A DNA stretch of 20,384 nucleotides. It comes from Symbiobacteriaceae bacterium (lineage in GTDB: Bacteria > Bacillota_E > Symbiobacteriia > Symbiobacteriales > Symbiobacteriaceae). The stretch lies in contig DAHVXO010000031.1 of the NCBI GenBank assembly GCA_027356675.1, positions 1-20,384 on the forward strand, written 5' to 3'. The position numbers and the translations under genes are program-made. Below, piece by piece: positions 1 through 7,307 of the stretch; the first letter of the stretch is position 1, and each line of letters begins with the position of its first letter. The notes under the pieces were generated by a model. The model had not been told where the DNA came from. It searched no databases and saw only the letters and a program-made list of their open reading frames with translations.

Positions 1-311
1 CGGCGATAGCGTTCTACCTCGTCCCACATGCGGGTCCGCACGGCCGGGTGCACGATGGCCTCCAGGGCCCGGCGCCGGGCCGGGTCAGTGAAGACCAGGG
101 CGCCCAGCGCAGCCCGGTCCAGGGACCCGTCCGGGCGAAGCACGCCTGCGCCAAACTCGGCGACGATGGCCGCCGTGACTGGCGTGCCAGGCAACTGCAA
201 CTCGTGCACGATCGCGTCCGCGTCCACCACCGGCGCCCCGAGTTCCCGGAGCATCCAGCTGACCGTACTCTTCCCGCTGGCGATTCCGCCGGTCAGTCCG
301 ATGATGAGCAT
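1..311 (-). CDS. coaE: Dephospho-CoA kinase, N-terminal part (gene cut by window edge)
   Basis: CoaE phosphorylates the 3'-OH of dephospho-CoA with ATP, the last step of coenzyme A synthesis, in the cytoplasm. Only the first 103 residues are inside the window. The start is ATG at 311-309, and the protein opens [15 protein letters not shown], the family P-loop (Walker A) at about residues 6-15. It is followed by the family-typical [12 protein letters not shown] stretch, which carries the acidic CoA-binding residues, and by [10 protein letters not shown], the conserved HP motif of the lid region. The start lies 4 nt downstream of the stop codon of the 68-aa gene, so it is the last visible gene of the polA-mutM operon. 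polA-mutM-coaE is a common order in Firmicutes and supports the call. Nothing is abnormal in the visible part. Confidence 0.95.
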   Translation of the reverse strand, partial: MLIIGLTGGIASGKSTVSWMLRELGAPVVDADAIVHELQLPGTPVTAAIVAEFGAGVLRPDGSLDRAALGALVFTDPARRRALEAIVHPAVRTRMWDEVERYR

Positions 312-315
312 CAGC

Positions 316-522
316 CTAGTCCCCCGGCTCGACCCGGAAGGCGGAGAACTTCTCCAGCGTAGCGTCTCGCAGGTCCTTCTCCGAAGTGACCTCCAGCCGC
401 CAGTGCCCGTTGGCCAAGGGCCGCATGGCCATCTCTCCTGAGACGCCGGCGTGATCCCAGAGCTTGGTCGCGGTCTCACGCATGGCCTTCTCGCTGTCGA
501 ACTCGAATACGAGATATTGCAC
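316..522 (-). CDS. Small conserved-looking protein of unknown function (68 aa) in the polA-mutM-coaE operon
   Basis: I do not recognise a family. The start is GTG at 522-520, preceded by AGAGGTGA at a good spacing, and the gene sits 2 nt after mutM and 4 nt before coaE, so it is translated as part of the operon. The protein begins [21 protein letters not shown] and looks like a single compact alpha/beta fold: a beta strand (QYLVFEF), an amphipathic helix ([16 protein letters not shown]), then strand segments ([19 protein letters not shown]) and a second helix ([12 protein letters not shown]). It has no signal peptide, membrane segment or cysteines. It is acidic and probably cytoplasmic. The fold order resembles small ferredoxin-like or ACT-like modules, but that is only an impression. 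The reading frame, ribosome binding site and tight packing make it a real gene. Confidence 0.8.
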   Translation of the reverse strand: MQYLVFEFDSEKAMRETATKLWDHAGVSGEMAMRPLANGHWRLEVTSEKDLRDATLEKFSAFRVEPGD

Positions 523-524
523 GT

Positions 525-1463
525 TCAGTCACCTCTTGCCTTACGTTTCCGGTATGGGCGGGCCGGTTCGGCGGCCACCGCCACGGATTCGCCCATGCGG
601 CCCGGCCGGGCCCGCCTGGGCAGGAGTCTCGCTTCAGCAGGAGCGGGCTGGCAGGAGGGACAGACGTGCGTCCCCCGTTGCGCCACCGACAGCTTGATGA
701 TCGGGGTCGCGCGCCGGGGGCAGGGTTCGCCGGTCCGGTCGAAGACCTTCAGCTCGTCGTACATATCGCCGCGGGCGTCATCGCCTGCGAAGTAGAGCGA
801 GAACGTGGTTCCCCGCTGCTCTACGGCCCGCTCCAGGATGGCCTGGATGCAGCCGTGTAGTCGGGTTAGCTCAACGGAATCAAGCGTCGCCGCACCCCGC
901 TCCGGGTGAATGCGAGCGCAATAAAGCGCCTCATCGACGTAGATGTTCCCCAGCCCCGCTACCACGGTCTGATCGAGCAGGGCAGCCTTTACGGGCGATT
1001 TCCGGGTCGCAAAGGCGGCCTGGAGGACTGCAGGGGTGAACTCCGCCGACAGGGGCTCGGGTCCCAGGGCGGCGAGCCCCGGTGGCGACCCCTCGCCTTT
1101 GGGGCCCAACAGGTGAAACCCGCCGAACTTGCGCTGATCCTCGTAACGGACATCCACGCCGTCGTCCAGGTGGAAGATGATGTGGGTGTGCTTGTCCCGG
1201 GGGCGGTCCGGGGGGCAGGCGTAGAGTCTCCCGCTCATCCGCAGATGCCCGACCAGCCGGAGCGGTCCAAGTTTGAAAATCAGGTACTTCCCTCGCCGCT
1301 CGATGTCCGTGACCCGGGCGCCCTCCAGTTCAGCGCGGAAGGTGTCCGGATCCGGGTGGTAGATCTGGCGGGGAGTCAGGATCTCGACCTGCGCGATGGT
1401 CCGCCCAACTAGTTTATCATAGAGAATTCGCCGAACAGTTTCGACTTCCGGCAGCTCGGGCAC
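525..1463 (-). CDS. mutM: Formamidopyrimidine-DNA glycosylase (Fpg/MutM), zinc finger lacking one cysteine
   Basis: Bifunctional base-excision repair enzyme that removes 8-oxoguanine and other oxidised purines and nicks the abasic site. 312 aa, start GTG at 1463, 3 nt after polA. The diagnostic N-terminus MPELPEVETVRR supplies the catalytic Pro2 and Glu3. Lys59 (RRGKYL), the HLRMSGRL loop, Arg111 (EDQRKFGG), Asn173 (GLGNIYVDEAL) and Arg263 (QRGTHVCPSC) match the active-site and DNA-contact positions of the family. The C-terminal zinc finger normally reads C-x2-C-x16-C-x2-C. Here it is Cys248-x2-Arg251-x16-Cys268-x2-Cys271, so one ligand is replaced by Arg (codon CGC at 713-711). A basic tail of about 40 residues, unusual for the family, follows the finger. 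Folding or DNA binding of the finger may differ, but the catalytic core is intact. Confidence 0.96.
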   Translation of the reverse strand: MPELPEVETVRRILYDKLVGRTIAQVEILTPRQIYHPDPDTFRAELEGARVTDIERRGKYLIFKLGPLRLVGHLRMSGRLYACPPDRPRDKHTHIIFHLDDGVDVRYEDQRKFGGFHLLGPKGEGSPPGLAALGPEPLSAEFTPAVLQAAFATRKSPVKAALLDQTVVAGLGNIYVDEALYCARIHPERGAATLDSVELTRLHGCIQAILERAVEQRGTTFSLYFAGDDARGDMYDELKVFDRTGEPCPRRATPIIKLSVAQRGTHVCPSCQPAPAEARLLPRRARPGRMGESVAVAAEPARPYRKRKARGD

Positions 1464-1466
1464 GGA

Positions 1467-4100
1467 CTACACCTTCTCCGCCGAGTACCAGTCGCGGCCG
1501 ACCTTCACGTCGGCCTTGAGCGGCACATCGAGTTTCATGGCACCTTCCATCTCCCGTTTCACCAGGGTACACAGGGCGGGCACATCCGTCGCCGCGCACT
1601 CGAAGACCAGTTCGTCGTGGACCTGCAGGATCATCCGGGCCTTGAGCCCCGACGCCTTCAGCACTCGCTGGACGTTGATCATCGCCCGCTTCATCAGATC
1701 CGCCGCCGTACCCTGGATGGGCGTGTTGATGGCCATGCGCTCCGCATTCTGCCGCACCGTGAAGATGCGGTGGTTGATCTCGGGCAGCAGCCGCTTGCGG
1801 CCGTCCAGAGTGGTCACGTACCCCTTCTCGCGGGCCATGGCCTTGGTCTCATCCATGTACCTTTTGACGCCGGCAAACTTCTCAAAGTACGTGTCGATAA
1901 ACTGCCTGGCCTCCGCCCGGCTAAGCCCCACGGACCGGGCGAGGCCGAAGTCGGTCTGGCCGTAGATCAGGCCGAAATTGACGGCCTTGGCCTTGCGCCG
2001 CATGTCGGGGGTGACCTGGCTCATCTCCACGCCCTGCACAATGGCCGCCGTGCGGGTGTGGATATCCATGTTCGTCTCGAACGCCTCTCGCAGGGCGGGG
2101 TCGCCGCTGTAATGCGCCACGACCCGCAGTTCGATCTGCGAGTAATCGGCGCTGACCAGCAGGTTGCCTGGGGCGGCTATGAAGGCCCGGCGGATCCGGC
2201 GTCCCTCTTCGATGCGGATGGGGATGTTCTGGAGGTTGGGCTCCTTGCTGGAGAGCCGGCCGGTCTCCGCCACGGTCTGGTAGAAAGTGGTGTGGATCCG
2301 GCCGTCCCGGGCGACGAGGGTGCCCAGGGCGTCGACGTAGGTCCCCTTGAGCTTGGTGAGGGTGCGCCAGTCGAGGATGCGGGCCACGACCTCGTGCTCC
2401 CCCGCCAGTTCCTCCAGGACCTCGGCGTCCGTGCTATAGCTGCCGGTCTTGGTCTTCCTGCCATGCGGCATCTGGAGCTTCTCGAAAAGCACATCGCCCA
2501 ACTGCTTCGGGCTCCCGATGTTGAAGGACATACCCGCGAGCTGATAGATCTCCGCGGTGAGTTGCTCGATCCGGCGCTGGAGTTCCAGGCCCATCTCGGC
2601 CAGGGTTCCCTGGTTGATGCCAACCCCGGCCGCCTCAACCTCAGCGAGGACGGGCAGCAACGGCATCTCGATCTCGCGGAATAGTCGGAGCAGCCCCTGC
2701 TCCTCCAGGGCTGCCAGCATGTGCTCCCGGAGCCGTGGCAGCACGGAGGCGCGGGTCGCCCACGCGTCGGGGTAATCGCCCTCGGGTAGCTCGCCCAGGC
2801 CGTACTGGCGTGCAATATCGTCCATTCGATAATTGGTCCGGGCCGGGTCCAACAGGTACGCAGCCAGGGTCACATCAAACGCCGGTGGCTGCGGGTCGTG
2901 CCCATGGGCGTAAGCCCAGTTATAGAGCGGCTTGAGGTCGTGGCCGATGATGCCGCCATGAGACTCGAGCAGCGCAGCAAGACCCTCGACTGCGCCGCCG
3001 GTCGTCCAGAGGATCTCCGCCCCCACACCCACCGCCGCCCCCACCGGGCGCGGGCGGCCCGGGTCGTTGGCCGGGTTCGCACAGTTGGTCAGCAGGGCAA
3101 TCTGTGGGGCGCCAGCACTCTGCTCCAGCCACCGGCCGAACTGCGTCAAATCCTGGACCGGCGTGGCATGGACCACGGGAGTGGCCGCTTGGGCCACCGC
3201 CGCCGCAGCAGCCTCGGCCTGCGGCGCCCCGTCGGGCGGAGTCACCTTGGATAGCAGCGAGCGGAACTCGAGCCGCTTGAAGAGGGCCATCGCCTCCACA
3301 TAGTTGGGTGGCCGCACCTTGAATTCCGTCGGGCTGAATGTGACGGGCGCATCCCGCACGATGGTCGCCAGCCGCTTGGAGAGCACGGCCAGGTCCCGGG
3401 CCGCCTCTAACTTCTCCTTGAGGGCACCCTTGATCTCACCGAGGTGCTCGTAGACCCCTTCGACGCTCCCGAATTCGGCGAGGAGCTTCAGGGCGGTCTT
3501 CTCGCCCACGCCCGGTACGCCCGGAATATTGTCCGAACTGTCGCCCATAAGACCCTTAAGGTCGATGATCTGGGCCGGGGTCAGGCCGTACTCGGCCTTG
3601 AGCGTATCCGGGTCGTAGCGGACCACTTCGCTGATGCCCTTGCGGGTCATGACCGTGGTGACCGCCTCATCGACCAACTGGAGGGCATCGCGGTCGCCCG
3701 TGACCACTAACGTTGCGATTCCCTGCTCGGCGGCTTGTTTGGAGAGCGTCCCCAGCAGGTCGTCCGCCTCGAAGTTGTCGACCTGGAACCAGGGCACGTT
3801 GAGCGCCGTTAGCACCTCGCGCAACAGTTGCAGTTGGGGCTTGAACTCTGGCGGTGTCGCCTTGCGGGTGCCCTTGTACTCCGGATAATCGGCCGTCCGA
3901 AAAGTGGTTCGACCCTTGTCGAAGGCGACGGCCAGGTAATCTGGCTTCTCCTCGTCGCGGAGCTTGTATAGCATCGTCAAGAAGCCGTACACAGCATTGG
4001 TGAACGTCCCATCGCTGGTGGAAAAGAGCCTGAGCGCGTAAAAGGCCCGGTTGGCCAGGCTGTTACCGTCCAGCAGGACCAGTTTCTGCTTCAAGGCCAA
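1467..4100 (-). CDS. polA: DNA polymerase I, 5' nuclease active, proofreading domain degenerate
   Basis: Repair and Okazaki-fragment polymerase, 877 aa. I choose TTG at 4100 as start because AGAGAGGTG lies 6 nt upstream. The longer frame from ATG 4133 would add 11 residues and use up this ribosome binding site. Residues 1-290 form the 5'-3' exonuclease/flap domain, with LVLLDGNSLANRAFYAL, FEADDLLGTL, VVTGDRDALQL and the helix-hairpin-helix GVPGVGEKTALKLL. Residues about 310-460 align with the 3'-5' exonuclease domain, but the Asp-x-Glu metal site is replaced (IALLTNC), so proofreading is predicted absent, as in Bacillus and Taq enzymes. The polymerase domain carries motif A (SADYSQIELRVVAHYSGDP), motif B (RRKAKAVNFGLIYGQT) and motif C (QVHDELVFE). 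First gene of the operon with mutM, a 68-aa gene and coaE. Confidence 0.97.
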   Translation of the reverse strand: MALKQKLVLLDGNSLANRAFYALRLFSTSDGTFTNAVYGFLTMLYKLRDEEKPDYLAVAFDKGRTTFRTADYPEYKGTRKATPPEFKPQLQLLREVLTALNVPWFQVDNFEADDLLGTLSKQAAEQGIATLVVTGDRDALQLVDEAVTTVMTRKGISEVVRYDPDTLKAEYGLTPAQIIDLKGLMGDSSDNIPGVPGVGEKTALKLLAEFGSVEGVYEHLGEIKGALKEKLEAARDLAVLSKRLATIVRDAPVTFSPTEFKVRPPNYVEAMALFKRLEFRSLLSKVTPPDGAPQAEAAAAAVAQAATPVVHATPVQDLTQFGRWLEQSAGAPQIALLTNCANPANDPGRPRPVGAAVGVGAEILWTTGGAVEGLAALLESHGGIIGHDLKPLYNWAYAHGHDPQPPAFDVTLAAYLLDPARTNYRMDDIARQYGLGELPEGDYPDAWATRASVLPRLREHMLAALEEQGLLRLFREIEMPLLPVLAEVEAAGVGINQGTLAEMGLELQRRIEQLTAEIYQLAGMSFNIGSPKQLGDVLFEKLQMPHGRKTKTGSYSTDAEVLEELAGEHEVVARILDWRTLTKLKGTYVDALGTLVARDGRIHTTFYQTVAETGRLSSKEPNLQNIPIRIEEGRRIRRAFIAAPGNLLVSADYSQIELRVVAHYSGDPALREAFETNMDIHTRTAAIVQGVEMSQVTPDMRRKAKAVNFGLIYGQTDFGLARSVGLSRAEARQFIDTYFEKFAGVKRYMDETKAMAREKGYVTTLDGRKRLLPEINHRIFTVRQNAERMAINTPIQGTAADLMKRAMINVQRVLKASGLKARMILQVHDELVFECAATDVPALCTLVKREMEGAMKLDVPLKADVKVGRDWYSAEKV

Positions 4101-4190
4101 ACTTGTCACCTCTCTGAAAGACACACATAGCATGAACGAAATGCGCCCCTCTTAATTCAAGAAGGCCGCAGATAAGTCCTGCGCCAGGGG

Positions 4191-4216
4191 AAAAACCAGG
4201 GCCCCGGGTCACCCTG
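4191..4216 (-). terminator. Possible rho-independent terminator after the SIMPL gene
   Basis: Read on the minus strand, CAGGG (4216-4212) pairs with CCCTG (4201-4197), followed by G and five T residues (4195-4191). The stem is only 5 bp with a GC-rich 10-nt loop, so it is weak. It lies in the 181-nt gap between the SIMPL gene stop (4282) and the polA start (4100), where a terminator for the sigma operon would be expected. I found no convincing -35/-10 pair for polA in the same gap. Confidence 0.35.
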
Positions 4217-4281
4217 CCCAGTACGACTGCAAAGCCGGCAGGGCGAGTGAGCCGAGGCCGATTTATCCGGTGTGTCCCAAC

Positions 4282-4965
4282 TCAATACCCGAAGGTGGCC
4301 TTGACCCGCACTTTCACCGAAATGACGGTGGGACTTGCAACCGGAAGGGAGCCAGTCTCATCGGCGAGTACCTCGGAGTGCTTGAGGTCCCCCAGGCTCC
4401 CGCCGTCCGCCGAAGCGACGACCGCTGCGCGCTGCCGGGCATTCTCCAGCGCCTTTGCAAGTGCCGACTGCCGGGCCGCCTCCATACCCGCCACCCCATA
4501 GGCAATGCCGTCCATGGAAGTTGCACCCGCACCCAGAGCGGCGTCCACCGCCGCATCAACCTTGGATGGTACCCTCAGAAGGGCGGTGATGCGCGCCCGC
4601 GCCTGGAACCCGGTTACGTGAGTCAGTCCGGCGTAATCCTGATAGGAATCCGGGACCACCTCCCGCCGGGAGGTCTCCACCTGATCCTCATCGAGGCCGG
4701 CGGCAACCAGCGCCGCTCGCACCCGCTTGACAGACGCGACATTCAGGGCCTCCGCCTCACGCCCGGAAGGCCCCGGTGTAACCACGCCAAAAGTTAGAAC
4801 AACCTGGTCCGGGTGGACCCGGACCTCCCCCTCGCCGATCACCGTCACCAGGTGATCCGGCGCGGTAACCGCCGGGGTGCTCGGCTTAGGCCTGCCCGTG
4901 ATCATGAGGATCACGGCGACCAACAACAGCGAGCCCGCCAGCACGGCGAAGTGCTGTGGCTTCAA
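4282..4965 (-). CDS. SIMPL-domain (DUF541) envelope protein
   Basis: 227 aa. One hydrophobic segment (residues about 7-23, FAVLAGSLLLVAVILMI) serves as signal peptide or membrane anchor, so the rest is outside the cytoplasm. The body has the family pattern: an opening ITVxGEGEVxVxPD-like strand (VTVIGEGEVRVHPDQVVLTFGV), a helix with NxxSxxRVxxAL spacing (LNVASVKRVRAAL), the VETSRREVVPDSYQDY region, GFQARARITALLR, and a C-terminal part with the ALAKALENARQRAAVVAS helix. SIMPL proteins are periplasmic or extracellular with poorly known roles. The name comes from the mouse IRAK-binding protein, and bacterial members are linked to oxidative or envelope stress. Start TTG 4965 is 13 nt from GGAG. 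CTG 4974 is only 4 nt away, so the exact start is uncertain. It follows the anti-sigma gene by 16 nt and is probably co-transcribed. Confidence 0.85.
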   Translation of the reverse strand: MKPQHFAVLAGSLLLVAVILMITGRPKPSTPAVTAPDHLVTVIGEGEVRVHPDQVVLTFGVVTPGPSGREAEALNVASVKRVRAALVAAGLDEDQVETSRREVVPDSYQDYAGLTHVTGFQARARITALLRVPSKVDAAVDAALGAGATSMDGIAYGVAGMEAARQSALAKALENARQRAAVVASADGGSLGDLKHSEVLADETGSLPVASPTVISVKVRVKATFGY

Positions 4966-4981
4966 AGGCGGCAGTCAACTC

Positions 4982-6100
4982 CTACTGGGCCGACTTCTCA
5001 AGAACGACGACAATCGTGGCCTCCGAGGACCGCTTCATCACCTGATCGTAATCAGCACGGGTCTGATCCGATTCGGCCTTGACCTGGTCCAGTGCCTCGA
5101 CGGCTGCGGCCACGTCAGCCGAGCCAGCCGCCGTGGCAGCCGTCTTGACCATTTGCTCCCGCCGGCTATCCAGCACTGAAAGCTGGGAATACAACCGCTG
5201 GATCGTGGGGGCAAGGTCGGCTGAAATCGGTTCGTTCTCGGTTACGTTCGGGCCGAGGATCTTCTTGATCACGGCAAGGTCCGTCGCCACCATGGCGGCC
5301 GGTACCCGAATGGTCAACTCAGTCGGGCTGGGCGCCTCTGCCCGGGACCCGTACTTGGCCATCAGCACGGCTGAGGTTACGGCGGGGTCCACAACCTTGG
5401 CCGAGAACGAATAGCGATAAACGTTCTTCTTGGCGCCGGTCTGCATGGCCGGCAGGTCCTTTACGTACGACACTGTATGCGCGGACAGGGCGGACGGCAC
5501 CACCGAACCCAGCGCTGCAGGGTTCGCCACCGCCACCTGGGCCTGCGGCGGCTCGACCTCGGTGCCCCCCTTGGCAGACTCCCCGGGCGTCTTGGTTTGC
5601 GTGCCCGGATCCGCCCCCGTGGTGCTCCCGCCGCGGGGCTGGGTCGCAGGCTCACTCGTTCCAGCACCACCGCCTGTGACCGACGTGGCGACCTCGCCCT
5701 TCGCAATTGTAGCCGTCTGGCTGACCGCATATCCCGGCGGCAGCTGATTTCCGTCCCTGTTGAAGCTGGCCAGGCTCACGACCAACACGGCGGCAGCCGC
5801 AGCGGCGGGCAGCGCCCAGTCATGCAGGTGGCGCTGCCAGGCAGTTGCACTGGCGGCGGGACGCACGGCGACCGGGGGACCCAGGGCTACAAGCCGTTGA
5901 TGAAGCTTCGCGTGGAAATCTACAGGTAGTTCGACTTCTTCGAGTCCGGCAACCAACGCGGCTGTCTGACGGAGGGAGTCCCCTTCATCCGCACAGACAT
6001 GGCAACGCCGCAGGTGCCGCTCCACCCGGAGCAATTCACCTGGCGAGAGTTCACCATCCAGATAGGCGGACAGCAGTCCTTGCACTCCGTCACAGGTCAT
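4982..6100 (-). CDS. Anti-sigma factor, zinc-binding N-terminus with DUF4349-like extracytoplasmic domain
   Basis: 372 aa, start ATG 6100, overlapping the end of the sigma gene by 11 nt, a sign of translational coupling. Residues 1-45 match the ZAS anti-sigma domain: MTCDGVQGLLSAYLDGEL, then His29-x3-Cys33-x2-Cys36 (HLRRCHVC). A single membrane segment lies at about 95-113 (WALPAAAAAAVLVVSLASF), followed by a Pro/Thr/Gly-rich linker to about residue 200. The outer C-terminal part (VYRYSFSAKVV... LTIRVPA... a long helical pair ...SSEATIVVVLEK) resembles a shortened DUF4349 domain, in which a beta sheet flanks a coiled coil. By family knowledge it should bind and inhibit the neighbouring sigma factor on the inner face and sense an envelope signal outside. 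Which signal, and whether release is by proteolysis or conformational change, cannot be told from the sequence. Confidence 0.88.
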   Translation of the reverse strand: MTCDGVQGLLSAYLDGELSPGELLRVERHLRRCHVCADEGDSLRQTAALVAGLEEVELPVDFHAKLHQRLVALGPPVAVRPAASATAWQRHLHDWALPAAAAAAVLVVSLASFNRDGNQLPPGYAVSQTATIAKGEVATSVTGGGAGTSEPATQPRGGSTTGADPGTQTKTPGESAKGGTEVEPPQAQVAVANPAALGSVVPSALSAHTVSYVKDLPAMQTGAKKNVYRYSFSAKVVDPAVTSAVLMAKYGSRAEAPSPTELTIRVPAAMVATDLAVIKKILGPNVTENEPISADLAPTIQRLYSQLSVLDSRREQMVKTAATAAGSADVAAAVEALDQVKAESDQTRADYDQVMKRSSEATIVVVLEKSAQ

Positions 6101-6716
6101 TGGAACGTCGCCTCCTACCGCTGTAGACGACCCTGGGGGTCAAAAGTTCCACGCTGCCAAACATTTCTTTGAGCGAATTTCGTGCCCGGCTTAATCGGGA
6201 CTTTACGGTCCCGAGGTTGATACCCAATGCATCGGCGATCTCATTATATGAATATCCCTGGATATCTCGCATGACCACGACTACCCGGTACTCCTCATCC
6301 AGGGCACTGATAGCCTCCTGGACAGCCCGTTGCGTTTCCACCCGTTCCAGTACCTGCTCGGGACCATCGGTCTCAGCGGCAAACTGGCGGGCTAGCTCTC
6401 CGTCATCGACCAGCACCGTCTCATCGAGAGAGGTGACCCGCTGCCGTGACCGCTTCCGCAGTTCATCGAGGCAGGCATTCTGTACGATACGAAAAAGCCA
6501 GGTAGTAAAAGAGGAGTCTCCACGAAATTCGGAGAGTGAATTGTAGACCCGTATGAAGGCCTCCTGGGCAACGTCGCCGGCGTCTTCGTGGTTGCCGGTC
6601 AGCCGGTACGAACGGTTGTAGACCGCTTTCTCATACTGGCTGATAAGCCGCTCAAACGCCTCAACGTCTCCCCGCTTCGCCCTCTCTACGAGGAGCTCGT
6701 CGAGGGACTTCGACAC
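6090..6716 (-). CDS. ECF-type RNA polymerase sigma factor (RpoE/SigW-like)
   Basis: 208 aa from GTG 6716, placed 9-10 nt after GGGGGAGGA. GTG 6725 is also in frame but too close to that site. Region 2 is clear: DVEAFERLISQYEKAVYNRSYRLTGNHEDAGDVAQEAFIRVY, followed by FTTWLFRIVQNACLDELRKR, the region that melts and contacts the -10 element. Region 4 is EAISALDEEYRVVVVMRDIQGYSYNEIADALGINLGTVKSRLSRAR, a helix-turn-helix that reads the -35 element. There is no region 1.1 or 3, as in ECF factors. It is the first gene of an operon with its anti-sigma factor and a SIMPL protein, so it probably controls an envelope-stress response. An ECF-like promoter directly upstream suggests it transcribes its own operon. 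Confidence 0.95.
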   Translation of the reverse strand: MSKSLDELLVERAKRGDVEAFERLISQYEKAVYNRSYRLTGNHEDAGDVAQEAFIRVYNSLSEFRGDSSFTTWLFRIVQNACLDELRKRSRQRVTSLDETVLVDDGELARQFAAETDGPEQVLERVETQRAVQEAISALDEEYRVVVVMRDIQGYSYNEIADALGINLGTVKSRLSRARNSLKEMFGSVELLTPRVVYSGRRRRSNDL

Positions 6717-6753
6717 CTGGTTCACTCCTCCCCCGGTGCGGGGCAATGATGCA

Positions 6754-6779
6754 GACGGACGCGGTGGGCACATTGTTCC
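6754..6779 (-). promoter_or_regulatory. Putative ECF-type autoregulatory promoter of the sigma operon
   Basis: On the minus strand GGAAC (6779-6775) is followed after 17 nt by CGTC (6757-6754). GGAAC with a CGTC or GTC box 16-17 nt away is the classical ECF/RpoE promoter form. The predicted transcript would begin near 6746, about 30 nt before the GTG start at 6716. A second CGTC overlaps at 13-nt spacing but fits less well. Confidence 0.55.
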
Positions 6780-6953
6780 CAACTCACCCCAACAATTTTG
6801 CCGAAAACTGTCGAGATAGGTCCAAAGCGACGATTGCCGCTATCAGTAACGTGCTGAAATATTTTATCCGACTTTGGGATTTACGTAAAGTCAGCATCCT
6901 GCGACCCCACCAAGATACGTGCGGGCAACCGCCAGGATGACATTGCTGTGGTG

Positions 6954-6983
6954 TTGCAAACCGTTTAGCTTCTGTGCTATGAT
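6954..6983 (+). promoter_or_regulatory. Housekeeping-type promoter of tRNA-Leu
   Basis: TTGCAA (6954-6959) and TATGAT (6978-6983) are separated by 18 nt, close to the sigma-A consensus. Transcription would begin around 6990, just before the tRNA. Confidence 0.6.
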
Positions 6984-6997
6984 TAATCGGCACAATC

Positions 6998-7083
6998 GCC
7001 GGAGTGGTGGAATGGCAGACGCGCTCGACTCAAAATCGAGTGGGGGAGACCCCGTGCCGGTTCGAGTCCGGCCTTCGGCACCA
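6998..7083 (+). tRNA. tRNA-Leu (anticodon CAA)
   Basis: 86 nt including an encoded CCA end. Acceptor stem GCCGGAG pairs with CTTCGGC (one G-T pair), discriminator base A at 7080. The D arm begins TGGTGGAATGGCAGACGC. The anticodon stem CTCGA/TCGAG encloses the loop CTCAAAA, giving anticodon CAA, which reads the leucine codon TTG. A long variable arm (TGGGGGAGACCCCG), typical of class II tRNAs such as leucine, follows, then the T arm CCGGTTCGAGTCCGG. Confidence 0.97.
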
Positions 7084-7094
7084 GAGTTCAGCAA

Positions 7095-7129
7095 GGGCTG
7101 CAGGGTTTGACCCTGTAGCCCGTTTTTTT
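7095..7129 (+). terminator. Rho-independent terminator of tRNA-Leu
   Basis: A 12-bp stem, GGGCTGCAGGGT pairing with ACCCTGTAGCCC (one wobble), with a 3-nt loop, followed by G and seven T residues. It begins 11 nt after the CCA end of the tRNA. Confidence 0.92.
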
Positions 7130-7145
7130 CATGCGTGCCAGCACC

Positions 7146-7174
7146 TTGCCGCCAACCCGGTATGCCTGTACAAT
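7146..7174 (+). promoter_or_regulatory. Candidate upstream promoter for the two-component operon
   Basis: TTGCCG (7146-7151), 17-nt spacer, TACAAT (7169-7174): four and five matches to the sigma-A boxes. It lies just after the tRNA terminator and would give a leader of about 125 nt before the response regulator. Confidence 0.4.
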
Positions 7175-7248
7175 CGGCATAAATGGGTGACAATTCGCCT
7201 GGGCTAAGTGCTGGGCCTCTGCACCGAGCGCCCCGCGTGACCCGCATA

Positions 7249-7277
7249 CTGATTTTTATCCGTTATTACGGTATGAT
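7249..7277 (+). promoter_or_regulatory. Candidate proximal promoter for the two-component operon
   Basis: A strong -10 box TATGAT (7272-7277) with a poor -35 box CTGATT (7249-7254) at 17-nt spacing. The GTG start of the response regulator is 30 nt downstream, with GGAGGG as ribosome binding site. The weak -35 box could mean activator dependence, which is inference. Confidence 0.4.
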
Positions 7278-7307
7278 TAGTCCCGTCATCCAGATGGAGG
7301 GATCTAC

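Noticed and set aside
1617..2684. 355-codon frame opposite polA
   Set aside because: It is the shadow of the polA polymerase domain in a high-GC genome; the polA motifs on the other strand are unmistakable.
4101..4133. polA start at ATG 4133
   Set aside because: The extra residues are unlike PolA N-termini and the frame would translate through AGAGAGGTG, which is correctly spaced for TTG 4100.
6891..7247. Minus-strand frame containing GAEGRTRTGTGSPPLDFESSASAIPP
   Set aside because: This is the well-known spurious peptide read from the antisense strand of a tRNA-Leu gene; it overlaps the tRNA at 6998-7083 and has no ribosome binding site.
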